A DNA stretch of 64,000 nucleotides from Geobacter sp. FeAm09 (GCF_008330225.1 NZ_CP042466.1:310001-374000), one strand, 5' to 3'; positions 1-8,875 are shown, numbered from the stretch's first letter. The notes: a model not told the origin generated them from the sequence alone. Program-made: numbers and translations.

Positions 1-1
1 A

Positions 2-571
2 AACCCGAACCTCATCTACGCCGGCTCGACCCTCAGGGTCCCGGTGAGCGCGGGACAGGCGGCGGAAACTTCCGAGGCAAAACCGGCCCCCACGGCCGGG
101 AAAAAGAGCGTCCGGCATGCCGGGAAAAAGGCTTCCCGCGCGGTTTTGCCCCCGTCCGCCGCGGTGCCGGCCAAGCGCAGGGCCACCGGCAAGGCCCCCG
201 CGGGCGACCAGTCCATGGAGCTGTCCCCCAGCGACTTGAAACGGCTGGACAACGGAGCGGAGAAGAAGGCGGAGGCGCGGAAAAAGGCCGTGCCCGAGAC
301 GCGCAAGCGTGCCGGGGAGGCGGTGCGGCAGAAGGCCGGGCAGCCGGTTGGCGGGGAGCGGGTGACCACGAACGCCCCATCTGTTCCGGCGGCCACGGGC
401 GAGGATGCCAGCCAGAAACTCTTTTCCCAGGCGGTCAAGGCCTACCGCCAGGACGACTGCCGCGCGGCTCTGGAACTGTTCGACCGCTTCCTGACGACGA
501 ACCCCAACTCCCCCTTGGCTGCCGACGCCAGTCTCTACAAGGCGGAGTGTTATCTGAAGCTCTCCAACTAG
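2..571 (+). CDS. LysM / TPR-type cell-envelope protein, 5' end missing
   Basis: The reading frame is open from the window edge, so the gene starts upstream. The first residues (NPNLIYAGSTLRVP) match the end of a LysM peptidoglycan-binding repeat. A long Lys/Ala/Pro-rich, probably disordered linker follows (about residues 15-125). The last 50 residues look like one tetratricopeptide unit of the YbgF/outer-membrane-lipoprotein type (SQKLFSQAVKAYRQ... LAADASLYKAECYLKLSN). A LysM domain with a C-terminal TPR suggests an envelope or peptidoglycan-associated scaffold, comparable in layout to FimV-like proteins. No specific function can be assigned. It is convergent with the next gene across a strong hairpin terminator. 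Confidence 0.75.
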   Translation, partial: NPNLIYAGSTLRVPVSAGQAAETSEAKPAPTAGKKSVRHAGKKASRAVLPPSAAVPAKRRATGKAPAGDQSMELSPSDLKRLDNGAEKKAEARKKAVPETRKRAGEAVRQKAGQPVGGERVTTNAPSVPAATGEDASQKLFSQAVKAYRQDDCRAALELFDRFLTTNPNSPLAADASLYKAECYLKLSN

Positions 572-599
572 CACCAGCGCCGCCTTTGGAACAAACACA

Positions 600-637
600 A
601 ACCGCCGCCGGCTTCCCTGCCGGCGGCGGTTCTTTTT
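600..637 (+). terminator. Rho-independent terminator after the LysM/TPR gene
   Basis: A 13-bp perfect stem (600-612 with 619-631, AACCGCCGCCGGC arm) has a 6-base loop and is followed by TTCTTTTTG. It lies 29 bp after the stop codon. The minus-strand side is T/G-rich (TTGTGTTTGT), so it may also stop transcription of the convergent gene. Confidence 0.88.
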
Positions 638-682
638 GCACACCCTATCCCATCCCTTCCCGGTGGACTAACGCACGCCCCC

Positions 683-2104
683 TTACTGCCACGTCATGAC
701 AAAGGCGCGCAGGCGGCCCCCCTGCTCGTCCCGGTAATAGACCACCTTGAGGTTGTCGGCTATGCGGCCGCGCTGGATCTCGTAGCCATCCTTTTTCTCG
801 GTCGCTTCGAGGACAAAGGCCGGTTTTTTCACCACCTGGCGGAGCACGCCCTTCATGAACGATTCGGGCACCCCCTGGCCGCCGCGGTCGATCACCTGGA
901 TGGCCTTGATGGATTCCTTTTCCCGGAACACCTTGAACTCGGTAACCTGCCCCTTGTAGCGCTCCCATCCCGGATTGGCGGCGCCGTAGCTCTTGTCCGC
1001 GCCGTAGCGGGGGATGAAATCCGGCAATCTGCTGGGGCGCGCACCCACTTGGGCCGGAGTGGGCCGGTTCCCGGCGATGTCGGACAGGACGGCCTTGTCG
1101 CTCAATTGGGGCGTGGCCTCGCCGCCCGCCGCGGGAGGAACGGCGGCAACCGGGGGGGCGGGAGCAGCGGCCAGCTTCCGGGCCGCCGTGACCGGAGGCT
1201 GCGCCGGGGCGGCCGGTTGGGCGGCCGGCTTCACCTGCTGCGCCGGCGGCTCGGCGGTGATTGCGACCGGTTTCTGCTCCTCCGGTTTGCGGTTCTGGAT
1301 CACCGTGACGACCACGGCGACGATCAGGACCGGCGCCAGCCAGAGCAGGAAGGAGGAGGCCCGGGAGAGCTTCCTCTCCGGTTCGATGGTTTCCGGCTGC
1401 TCCACATTCCACCCGGAGAAATGCTGCCGCGCCGCTTCAACAGGCGGTTCCGGTTCCTGCATGCTCTCCACGGCACTGTCGAAGGAGCTGGTAAACTCCG
1501 AGTAGACCTTGACCCGTGAGCGGGGGGCATAGGTGATGCCCCGCTCCTCCAGGGACGGTTCGGGCGGGACGGCCAGGGGGGCGGCGAGGGCCAGGATGTC
1601 GCGGCTGGCCGGTGCGGCGGCCGGTTCCTGTTCCGGTTCGGCAGCGGCCGGCTCCGGAGCGGGCGCCGGTTGCACCGCGGCCGAGGTCGAAACGATGTCC
1701 TCCACCGCCAGGGCCGCCTCCACCCCGCTCTGTCCTTTCCGGGAGGCGGGGGTGGCGACCGTGCTCCGGATAGCGTCCAACAGCGCCTTTTCGTCCAGCG
1801 AGGTATCGATATGCCCCTGGTAGAGCTTGATGGTTTCGGCGCTGACCTGGGTGGGGGTGCTGAGCAGCACGAAGCGGCTGCGCTTCCTGCCGAGCTGTTT
1901 TTTGAGATGCATCAGCAGGATGTCGGCGGAAAGCCCGGAGAGATGGGTCTGGACAAAAACCATGGCCGGTTTCCTGGCGATCAGCTCCTCCACCCCTTTT
2001 TCGAGGCTGGATGCCGTACGCAGCGTGATGCCCTTGTCGTCCGCGAGCCGGTTGAAAATCTTTCTGAGGCGCGGTACATCGGTTATCAGCAGCAGGTCGG
2101 TCAC
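683..2104 (-). CDS. Membrane-anchored protein with degenerate receiver domain
   Basis: I chose the GTG at 2104 because TTGGAGGA lies 7 bases upstream; a TTG 15 bases further out is possible. Residues 1-115 have the length and hydrophobic pattern of a response-regulator receiver, but the position where the phosphoacceptor Asp is expected reads MVFVQTHLSG, with Gln instead of Asp. A long Ala/Pro/Glu-rich linker follows, then one transmembrane segment (about residues 250-272, LLWLAPVLIVAVVVTVIQN), a second Pro/Ala linker and a conserved-looking C-terminal domain of about 140 residues. It probably cannot be phosphorylated and may be a structural or interaction module. The family is not recognised. 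Confidence 0.72.
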   Translation of the reverse strand: MTDLLLITDVPRLRKIFNRLADDKGITLRTASSLEKGVEELIARKPAMVFVQTHLSGLSADILLMHLKKQLGRKRSRFVLLSTPTQVSAETIKLYQGHIDTSLDEKALLDAIRSTVATPASRKGQSGVEAALAVEDIVSTSAAVQPAPAPEPAAAEPEQEPAAAPASRDILALAAPLAVPPEPSLEERGITYAPRSRVKVYSEFTSSFDSAVESMQEPEPPVEAARQHFSGWNVEQPETIEPERKLSRASSFLLWLAPVLIVAVVVTVIQNRKPEEQKPVAITAEPPAQQVKPAAQPAAPAQPPVTAARKLAAAPAPPVAAVPPAAGGEATPQLSDKAVLSDIAGNRPTPAQVGARPSRLPDFIPRYGADKSYGAANPGWERYKGQVTEFKVFREKESIKAIQVIDRGGQGVPESFMKGVLRQVVKKPAFVLEATEKKDGYEIQRGRIADNLKVVYYRDEQGGRLRAFVMTWQ

Positions 2105-2265
2105 GTGGTTTTCCTCCAATAACGGTAAATAGAATCCATTCTACGGCATGAACTATGCGTAATCAACATGATTGTTGGTCGCTGCGCCGCAAATGTGCCT
2201 TGCGCCGGACCGGGATAATCATGTATCGTAGACCCCGGACGGAAACTAACTGGAAAGGTATGCCG

Positions 2266-3669
2266 ATGCTCGATTCACGGATTCTCGGCGAACTCGCCGC
2301 CATCGTCGGGACTGACAACGTCCTGACCGAAAAACAGGATATGCTCTGCTACTCCTATGATGCCACCCAGATGGAGTTTCTCCCTGCCGCCGTTGTCCAC
2401 CCCGCGAACGCCCAGGAGGTGTCCGCGGTGCTCAAGCTGGCCAACCGCGAAGGCTTCCCCGTATTCCCCCGCGGCGCCGGCAGCGGTTTTTCGGGCGGCG
2501 CGCTTCCCAAGGCGGGCGGCATCGTGCTGGTCACTACCCGCATGAACCGCATCCTGCGCATCGATACGGAGAACCTGATTGCCGAGGTGGAGCCGGGGGT
2601 GGTCACGGAGCTGTTCCAGCAGGAGGTGGAAAAGCTGGGCCTGTTCTATCCGCCCGACCCGGCCTCCCTCAAGTTCTCCACCCTGGGGGGGAACGTGGCC
2701 GAGAACGCCGGCGGTCCCCGGGCCGTGAAATACGGCTGCACCAAAGATTTCGTCATGGGGCTGGAGGTGGTCCTGCCGAGCGGCGCCATCATCCGTACCG
2801 GCGGCGAGACCTACAAGGGGGTGGTGGGCTACGATCTGACCAAGCTCCTGTGCGGCAGCGAAGGGACCCTGGGGATCATCACCCGCATCATCTTCAAGCT
2901 GCTCCCCTATCCCGACGCCAAGAAGACGATGCTGACCATCTTCGACTCCATCGACGGGGCGGCCAAGGCGGTTTCGGCCATCATCGGCGGCAAGATCATC
3001 CCCACCACGCTGGAGTTCATGGACTACTCCACCCTCCAGTGCGTCGAGCGCCGCTTCAACCTGGGCATTCCCGCCGAGGGGCGCGCCGTGCTCCTGATCG
3101 AGGTGGACGGCGACCGTGACCTGATCGAGAAGCAGGCCGGGCAGATCCATGCGATCATCGAGCCGCTGGGGCTGGTCCAGTTCCGCGCCGCCGCCAACGC
3201 CGCCGAGTCGGAGCAGCTCTGGAAGGTGCGCCGGCTGGTGTCGCCGTCCCTGCGGGACATCAATCCGGACAAAACCAACGAGGACATCGTGGTGCCCCGC
3301 AGCAAGGTGCCGGATGTGATCAGACGGATCGAGGCCATCCAGCGGAAGTTCGACGTGCCCATCGTCAATTTCGGCCATGCCGGCGACGGCAACATCCACG
3401 TCAACGTGATGATCGACAAGCAGATCCCCGGCATGTCCGAGCGGGCCGAGGGGGCGGTGAAGGAGATCTTCCAGGCCGCCCTGGACCTGGGGGGGACCAT
3501 GTCGGGAGAGCATGGCGTGGGGCTTTCCAAGGCACCCTATATCGAGCTGGAACTGACCCCGGACCAGATCGGGACCATGAAGGCCGTCAAGCACGCCCTG
3601 GATCCGAACAATATCCTGAATCCGGGCAAGATGTTCCCCGGGGAGGGGGAAAGCCATGCCGCAGGATAG
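2266..3669 (+). CDS. glcD: FAD-linked glycolate/D-lactate oxidase subunit (GlcD family)
   Basis: This is a 467-residue flavoprotein of the vanillyl-alcohol-oxidase fold. The PCMH-type FAD-binding half comes first (PRGAGSGFSGGALP about 70-84; LGGNVAENAGGPRAVKYG about 135-152), then the FAD-oxidase C domain with NFGHAGDGNIHVN (about 368-380) and SGEHGVG. The family oxidises 2-hydroxy acids such as glycolate or D-lactate and passes electrons to an Fe-S partner or quinone. No GlcE/GlcF partner is adjacent. The ATG at 2266 has GGAAAGG 7 bases upstream and matches family N-termini; upstream starts would add about 37 unlikely residues. The end overlaps the next gene by 14 bp. Confidence 0.88.
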   Translation: MLDSRILGELAAIVGTDNVLTEKQDMLCYSYDATQMEFLPAAVVHPANAQEVSAVLKLANREGFPVFPRGAGSGFSGGALPKAGGIVLVTTRMNRILRIDTENLIAEVEPGVVTELFQQEVEKLGLFYPPDPASLKFSTLGGNVAENAGGPRAVKYGCTKDFVMGLEVVLPSGAIIRTGGETYKGVVGYDLTKLLCGSEGTLGIITRIIFKLLPYPDAKKTMLTIFDSIDGAAKAVSAIIGGKIIPTTLEFMDYSTLQCVERRFNLGIPAEGRAVLLIEVDGDRDLIEKQAGQIHAIIEPLGLVQFRAAANAAESEQLWKVRRLVSPSLRDINPDKTNEDIVVPRSKVPDVIRRIEAIQRKFDVPIVNFGHAGDGNIHVNVMIDKQIPGMSERAEGAVKEIFQAALDLGGTMSGEHGVGLSKAPYIELELTPDQIGTMKAVKHALDPNNILNPGKMFPGEGESHAAG

Positions 3670-3940
3670 CGGTAAGAGCCGTCAGGAGATCTCGCTCGTC
3701 GGGCGGATACTGTCCCTGGAGACCATGCTGCTCCTCATGGGGGTGGCATCGCTCGTCTACGGCATCGTCAACGGCGCGGAGACCAGCATCCTCTGGGGGA
3801 TCATCATCATCCCCGGGGTTTTCATCCTGATGAAGGTGCGCAGGAAAGACTGGCAAAAACACTGGCAGGATCTGGAAGCGGAGCGGAAGGCCCACGACGG
3901 ACGGAAAACTCCCCCTCCGGACACGCCCCCGGAGAAGTGA
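3656..3940 (+). CDS. Small two-TM membrane protein
   Basis: This is a 94-residue protein with two hydrophobic helices (about 21-41 and 44-62), a positively charged stretch (KVRRKDWQKHW) and a Pro-rich tail. That fits a cytoplasmic-membrane hairpin with both ends inside. It starts inside the 3' end of glcD behind GGGGAGGGGGAAA and its stop touches the maf start region, so glcD, this gene and maf probably share a transcript. It could tether or accompany the upstream oxidase, but this is inferred only from position. The family is not recognised. Confidence 0.75.
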   Translation: MPQDSGKSRQEISLVGRILSLETMLLLMGVASLVYGIVNGAETSILWGIIIIPGVFILMKVRRKDWQKHWQDLEAERKAHDGRKTPPPDTPPEK

Positions 3941-3945
3941 CCCGT

Positions 3946-4524
3946 ATGAACCATGGAACTATCGTTTTGGCCTCAGCCTCGCCGCGCCGCACCGAACTGA
4001 TGGCCCTGGCAGGCATCGAATTCACGGTGGTTGCGGCGGATATCTGCGAAGATGCCCTGCCCGGCGAGAAGCCGTCCGAGCATGTCATCCGCCTGTCGCG
4101 GGAGAAGGCCGACGCCGTGGCGCGGACAACGGCCGGCCGCTTCTTCATCGGTGCCGACACCGTGGTGGTCCTGGACGACACCATCATGGGGAAGCCCGCC
4201 GATGACGATGATGCCTTCCGCATGCTGACCGCCCTGTCCGGCAGGAACCACGAGGTCATCACCGGCTTTACGGTCTTCGACGCGGTGAGCGGCATCCATC
4301 TCAGCCGGAGCGTGCATACGGAGGTCACCTTCCGCACCGTGGGCGAACACGAGATCCGGAACTACATCGCCAGCGGCTGCCCCAGGGACAAGGCCGGGGC
4401 CTACGCCATCCAGGGGGGCGCCGTCCATTTCGTCCGCTCCATCTCCGGTTCGTACACCAATGTGGTCGGACTGCCCATGGCGGAGCTGTACGAGGTGTTG
4501 CAGACGGTGGAGGCGCTTCCCTGA
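3946..4524 (+). CDS. maf: Maf family nucleotide pyrophosphatase
   Basis: The 192-residue protein carries the Maf signature LASASPRRTELM near its N-terminus, followed by ADTVVVLDD and GKPADDDDA. Maf proteins hydrolyse dTTP/UTP or modified NTPs to monophosphates and are treated as house-cleaning enzymes; older annotations call them septum-formation inhibitors. The ATG at 3946 has GGAGAAG 8 bases upstream. A GTG at 3937 that overlaps the previous stop is the alternative. The length is normal for the family and the motifs are intact. Confidence 0.92.
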   Translation: MNHGTIVLASASPRRTELMALAGIEFTVVAADICEDALPGEKPSEHVIRLSREKADAVARTTAGRFFIGADTVVVLDDTIMGKPADDDDAFRMLTALSGRNHEVITGFTVFDAVSGIHLSRSVHTEVTFRTVGEHEIRNYIASGCPRDKAGAYAIQGGAVHFVRSISGSYTNVVGLPMAELYEVLQTVEALP

Positions 4525-4576
4525 TCGCGTCCGTCTTGGAGCACCTTTCCCCGTCCCTCAATCGTAAAATCCTCGA

Positions 4577-4591
4577 CGTAGCCGGGCTACG
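4577..4591. repeat. CGTAGC-CGG-GCTACG hairpin in the maf-yggS gap
   Basis: This short hairpin lies in the 202-bp gap between maf and yggS. The same core (CGTAGC, 3 bases, GCTACG, then CCT or CCTG) sits at the centre of the two 121-bp elements at 29307 and 32100, and all three are preceded by CCTCGA. It may be a decayed or variant member of that family. The 14-bp terminal repeats are not recognisable here. Confidence 0.5.
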
Positions 4592-4726
4592 CCTGCGGTT
4601 TAACTCAATCGGGCCAGGAAAATCTCCCCCAAAGCCGGGCGCGATACCTGAACAAAATCAGTTGCGAACACGTTGTTGATATTTTTTGATTCCGGCGGTG
4701 ACACGCCGTCCGAAACGGGAAGAGCC

Positions 4727-5410
4727 ATGTCGATTGCACAACGCCTCGAACAGATCCGGTCGCGGATCGCCGCGGCGGCCGCCAGGGCCGGTCGTGATCC
4801 ACGCACGGTGCGCCTGGTGGCGGTCTCCAAGGTCCGCCCCCCGGAGGATCTGGTGGCGGCCTACCGGGCGGGACAGGTCGTCTTCGGCGAGAACTACGTC
4901 CAGGAGCTGACGGCCAAGGCGGCCGAAATAACCGAGCCGTTGGAATGGCACTTCATCGGCCACCTCCAGAGCAACAAGGTCAAATACCTGGCCGGGCTGG
5001 TGACGCTCATCCACTCGGTGGACCGCCTCTCCCTGGCCGAGGAGATCAGCCGCCAGTGGGGGAGGCTGGGCCGCTCGTGCGACATCCTGGTGCAGGTGAA
5101 CATCGCCGGCGAGGCCACGAAGTCCGGCACGACCGAGGCCGGGGCGCTCAGCCTGGTGCGCGCCATTGCCCAACTCCCCAACGTCAGGGTACGCGGCTTG
5201 ATGACCATGCCCCCTTTTTTCGACGACCCCGAGGGGGCCCGCCCCTATTTCGCCGAACTGAAACGGCTGTCGGAGCTGATCGCCGCCGCAGCCATACCGG
5301 AGGTGGAGATGGCGGAGCTTTCCATGGGCATGTCCGGCGACTTCGAGGCCGCCATCCGGGAGGGGGCGACCCTGGTGCGGGTCGGCACCGCCATCTTCGG
5401 TGAACGCTGA
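4727..5410 (+). CDS. yggS: YggS-family PLP homeostasis protein
   Basis: This 227-residue single-domain PLP protein resembles the N-terminal barrel of alanine racemase. The PLP-binding Lys lies in LVAVSKVRP (about 32-40). GENYVQEL, HFIGHLQSNK and SMGMSGDFEAAI are all present. Members bind pyridoxal phosphate without known catalysis and influence vitamin B6 and amino-acid balance. The ATG at 4727 fits family N-termini; the upstream ATG would add 18 unrelated residues. Its stop overlaps the next start (TGATG), opening a translationally coupled run that continues to 8842. Confidence 0.93.
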   Translation: MSIAQRLEQIRSRIAAAAARAGRDPRTVRLVAVSKVRPPEDLVAAYRAGQVVFGENYVQELTAKAAEITEPLEWHFIGHLQSNKVKYLAGLVTLIHSVDRLSLAEEISRQWGRLGRSCDILVQVNIAGEATKSGTTEAGALSLVRAIAQLPNVRVRGLMTMPPFFDDPEGARPYFAELKRLSELIAAAAIPEVEMAELSMGMSGDFEAAIREGATLVRVGTAIFGER

Positions 5411-7509
5411 TGTCCGCCCCGGCGCCCCGAACCGTCTCGACGAAAGCCCTGCGGATCATCCTTTTGTCGTTGGCGTCGCTCCTCCTCGGCGCTGTTACCC
5501 TTACCCCGTTTTTTTCCTCCTTTGAACTGAAATCCTACGACCTGCTGTCGCGCCTGCTCAACCGGGACCGGGGGAGCTCGGATATCGTCATCGTCCAGGT
5601 GGATCAGCCGAGCCTGGACGCCCTGGCCGCCGAGGGGGTTACCTGGCCCTGGCCGCGCCAGGTCTATGCCCCGGTCTTTGAACGGCTTGCCCAGGCCGAC
5701 GCGGTCTTCGTGGATATCCTGTTCACCGAGCCCTCCTCCTACGGCGAAGAGGACGACCGGATTCTGGCCGCCGCCGTGGCCAGGGCCGGCAACGTCGTTC
5801 TGCCGGTCTTCGCCACCGCCAACCAGCGGGAAAACGACGCCGCGGGGCAGCAGTTCCTCGACCGCATGGCCGTCAGGGGGGTGCCCGCCCCCGCCCCGGC
5901 CCTGCCGTCGGCCATCACTCCCATCGCGCCCCTGGCCCGTGGCGCCCACGGCGGCGGCAACGTCATGATCAAGCCGGACCGGGACGGCGTCTACCGCCGC
6001 CTGCCGCTCCTGTTCCAGGCCGCCGGCCGCACCCTGCCGCACCTCGTGCTGGGACATCTCCTGGAACGCCGGGTCATTGCCGTACGCGACGGCCGCCTGG
6101 CGCGCGGCACCGAGCCGCTCCCCCTGGCCGGCGGCGCCCTGCTGCCCCGTTTCCCCCGCGGCGCGCAGCCGTACCAGGTCGTATCGATCCGGGAGCTGAT
6201 TCGCGACGATGGCCGAACCCCCTATCCGGCTCCCTGGTTCAAGGGGAAAAAGGTCTTTCTCGGGCTGACCGCCGCCGGCCTCTATGACTTGAAGCCCACG
6301 GCCGTATCGGCGGTGACCTCCGGCGTGCAGGTCCACGCCGCCACTCTGGACGCCCTGCTGCACGGCACGTTTCTCAAACGGGTGCCGGACGCCCTCGCCA
6401 TCGTTTTCATGGCCGCCATCGCCGTGACCGCCTGCGCCTTTATTCTGACCCACACCTCCATCGCCGCGAACCTGGCGCTCTTGGCCGGCCTGCTGCTGGC
6501 CTCCCTGGGGGTGCCGGCGCTTTCCTTCAGTCTGGGGTGGTATCTGCCGCTCATCCCCCCCTTGGCCGCCCTGGCGGTCGCCTTTGCCGCCGCCTCCACC
6601 TACAGTTATGCCACCGAGGGGCGGGAACGCCGCTTCGTGCGGCGCGCCTTCTCCCAGTACATGGACGAGACCGTCGTGGCCCACCTGCTGAAGCACCCCG
6701 ACCTGATCAAGCCGGGGGGGCAGCGCCGGCGGGTGACGGTCTTCTTTGCCGACATCGCCGGCTTTACCACCATCGCCGAACAGTTTCCACCGGAGGAAAC
6801 GGCCCTCATGCTCCATGACGTGCTGAACGCGGTGAGCGAAGAGGTCATCGGCCACCAGGGGGTGATCGACAAGTACATCGGCGACTGCGTGATGGCCTTC
6901 TGGGGAGCCCCACTGGCCCGGCCGGATGCGGGAAGCAACGCCTGCCGCGCGGCCCTGGCCGCCCTGGCCGCATTGGAACGGGTCAACGCCGATTTCAAGG
7001 CCCGCGGCCTGGGGACGATCTCCCTGCGCATCGGACTCCATACGGGGGACGCCATCGTGGGCAACCTGGGGAGCGACCGGCTCTTCGACTATACCGTGGT
7101 GGGGGACACGGTCAACCTGGCTTCCCGGCTGGAATCGGCCAACAAGTTCTTTGCCACGCGCATCATGGTCAGCGATGCGACGCTGCAGGAGGCCGGCGAC
7201 GGCTTCCTGGTCCGGGAGTTGGGGCTGATCGCCGTCAAGGGGAAAGAGTTGCCGGTGCGCATCCATGAACTGCTGGCGGAGCGTGCCGGCGCACCGCCGG
7301 AACTGGCGGCGTGGGCCGCCCTGTACGGCCGGGGGGGCGATGCCTTTCACCGCCGGGAGTGGCAGGCTGCCGAGGCGCTCTTCGACGAAGCCCTCAGCCA
7401 GCGGCCCCAGGACGGCCCGGCCCTCTTTTACCGGGACTGGTGCCGGCGCTGCCGGGAAACTCCCCCGTTGACTGATGACTGGAATGTGATACATATGAAG
7501 GAGAAATGA
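5410..7509 (+). CDS. CHASE2-domain class III adenylate cyclase
   Basis: This is a 699-residue membrane sensor cyclase. An N-terminal TM helix (about 13-33) leads into an extracytoplasmic CHASE2 domain (about 35-320; VQVDQPSLDALAAEGVTWPWPR, FVDILFTEPSS). Three closely packed TM helices follow (about 325-395). The cytoplasmic class III cyclase domain (about 435-620) has both metal Asp motifs (FFADIAGFTT; DKYIGDCVMAF) and FDYTVVGDTVNLASRLE, whose Asp/Thr favour ATP over GTP. The last 80 residues are a TPR-like tail. It should make cAMP in response to a periplasmic signal; the ligand is unknown. It is coupled by 1- and 4-base overlaps to yggS and the SH3 gene. Confidence 0.9.
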   Translation: MSAPAPRTVSTKALRIILLSLASLLLGAVTLTPFFSSFELKSYDLLSRLLNRDRGSSDIVIVQVDQPSLDALAAEGVTWPWPRQVYAPVFERLAQADAVFVDILFTEPSSYGEEDDRILAAAVARAGNVVLPVFATANQRENDAAGQQFLDRMAVRGVPAPAPALPSAITPIAPLARGAHGGGNVMIKPDRDGVYRRLPLLFQAAGRTLPHLVLGHLLERRVIAVRDGRLARGTEPLPLAGGALLPRFPRGAQPYQVVSIRELIRDDGRTPYPAPWFKGKKVFLGLTAAGLYDLKPTAVSAVTSGVQVHAATLDALLHGTFLKRVPDALAIVFMAAIAVTACAFILTHTSIAANLALLAGLLLASLGVPALSFSLGWYLPLIPPLAALAVAFAAASTYSYATEGRERRFVRRAFSQYMDETVVAHLLKHPDLIKPGGQRRRVTVFFADIAGFTTIAEQFPPEETALMLHDVLNAVSEEVIGHQGVIDKYIGDCVMAFWGAPLARPDAGSNACRAALAALAALERVNADFKARGLGTISLRIGLHTGDAIVGNLGSDRLFDYTVVGDTVNLASRLESANKFFATRIMVSDATLQEAGDGFLVRELGLIAVKGKELPVRIHELLAERAGAPPELAAWAALYGRGGDAFHRREWQAAEALFDEALSQRPQDGPALFYRDWCRRCRETPPLTDDWNVIHMKEK

Positions 7510-7970
7510 AAACAATCACCCGTTGCATACTGTTCGTCTGGCTGCTGTCGGCCGTGGCTGCTGCCGCCGCCGGGACGGTGAGCGTCGTCACCCGGGACAA
7601 CGCCATCCGCTCCGAGAGCCGTTTCTTTGCCCCGGTCAAGGCCAAGGTGCGCTACGGCGACCGTCTGACCGTCATCGGCCGCAAAGGGGACTGGTACCAG
7701 GTGAGCGCCAAGGGGGTGAGCGGCTGGGTCCACAAGAGCGCCGTTGAATCCCGCTCCTACTCGGTATCCGGGCGGGGGGGCGCCGCGGGCGGCGTGTCGG
7801 CCGACGAGGTCTCCCTGGCCGGCAAGGGGTTCAATCCCCAGGTGGAGGCGGGGTACCGCAACGCCAACAAGAACCTGAACTACGGCGCGGTGGACGAGAT
7901 CGAGCGTCTCGTCGTGGGCGAGAAGAGCCTGGAGACGTTCATCCAGCAGGGAGGTCTGATCCAGCCATGA
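7506..7970 (+). CDS. Secreted bacterial SH3 (SH3b) domain protein
   Basis: The 154-residue protein begins with a signal peptide (MKTITRCILFVWLLSAVAAAAAG). An SH3b-like domain follows (about 24-78: VVTRDNAIRSES... VKYGDRLTVIGRKGDWYQV... GWVHKSAV). The C-terminal half is of unknown type and contains NPQVEAGYRNANKNLNYGAVDEIE. SH3b domains in exported bacterial proteins commonly bind peptidoglycan or support envelope enzymes. It starts inside the end of the cyclase gene (ATGA) and overlaps the M48 protease gene, so the two exported proteins are likely made together and may cooperate in the periplasm. Confidence 0.85.
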   Translation: MKTITRCILFVWLLSAVAAAAAGTVSVVTRDNAIRSESRFFAPVKAKVRYGDRLTVIGRKGDWYQVSAKGVSGWVHKSAVESRSYSVSGRGGAAGGVSADEVSLAGKGFNPQVEAGYRNANKNLNYGAVDEIERLVVGEKSLETFIQQGGLIQP

Positions 7971-8842
7971 CGCTCCCGTTGCCATCAATTGCCCGCCGTA
8001 TGGCCTTTCTGCTGCTGGCCGGCTTCTCCCTGGCCGGTTGCCGGCTGGAGGACCTCACCCCCCAGCAGATCGGCATGATCGCCTCGTCGGTGCAGACCAT
8101 CGGCAAGGCTGCGCGTCCCGTGTCCGATGAGGAGGAGTACTACATCGGCCGGGCCGTGGCGGCCCGGCTCACCGCCACCTATCCCCTCTACCGCAACAAG
8201 CGGCTTACCGAGTACCTGAACCTGGTGGGGCAGACGCTGGCGCTCCACACCGAACAGCCCGCCACCTTCGGCGGCTACCATTTCGCCGTTCTGGACACCC
8301 CGGAGATCAACGCCTTCGCCTGCCCCGGCGGCACCGTCCTGATCACCCGGGGGATGGTCGCCTCGGTGAAGAACGAGGATGAACTGGCCGCCGTACTGGC
8401 CCACGAATTGGGCCATGTCATCCATCGCGACGGCGTTGCGGCCATCCAGTCCTCCCGCTGGAGCCAGGCGCTGCTCATCATCGGCAGCCAGGCGGCCCGG
8501 GAGTTCAGTTCCAAGGAGACCGCGCAGTTGGTTTCCCTGTTCCAGGGCTCCATCGATGATGTGGTCAAGACCCTCGTGGTAAACGGCTACGGCCGGGAGC
8601 AGGAGAAAAACGCCGACCGGGCGGCCCTCGGGTATCTTGCCGCAGCCGGTTACGACCCCCAGGGGCTGGTGGGGTATCTGGAGCGGCTTCAGGAGGCGGG
8701 GAGAGGGTCCAAGGGGGGCATTCTGGCCACCCATCCCGGCACTGATGAACGCCTCGCGAATGTTCGCGAGGCGGGCGTCCCGGCCGCGGACCGTGCCGGG
8801 GTGCCCCGGCGCAGCAAACGTTTCGCGGAAACGGTTCCCTGA
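7967..8842 (+). CDS. M48-family metalloprotease lipoprotein
   Basis: This is a 291-residue predicted lipoprotein with lipobox LAGC about 25 residues in. The M48 zinc site HELGH is at about residues 146-150 and the third ligand is the Glu of REQEKNADRAA (about 211). It resembles periplasmic BepA/LoiP-type proteases that handle outer-membrane protein quality control. An overlap of 4 bases with the SH3 gene and a perfect bidirectional terminator just downstream mark it as the last gene of the yggS-cyclase-SH3-protease transcript. All catalytic residues are intact, unlike the frameshifted M48 gene at 23307. Confidence 0.9.
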   Translation: MTLPLPSIARRMAFLLLAGFSLAGCRLEDLTPQQIGMIASSVQTIGKAARPVSDEEEYYIGRAVAARLTATYPLYRNKRLTEYLNLVGQTLALHTEQPATFGGYHFAVLDTPEINAFACPGGTVLITRGMVASVKNEDELAAVLAHELGHVIHRDGVAAIQSSRWSQALLIIGSQAAREFSSKETAQLVSLFQGSIDDVVKTLVVNGYGREQEKNADRAALGYLAAAGYDPQGLVGYLERLQEAGRGSKGGILATHPGTDERLANVREAGVPAADRAGVPRRSKRFAETVP

Positions 8843-8875
8843 TGCCCGGCGGATGGTGATGATCCCGCAGAACGG

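Noticed and set aside
5245-7515. Long minus-strand open frame opposite the adenylate cyclase gene
   Set aside because: Antisense shadow; its translation is Gly/Gln/Arg-rich with no recognisable domain.
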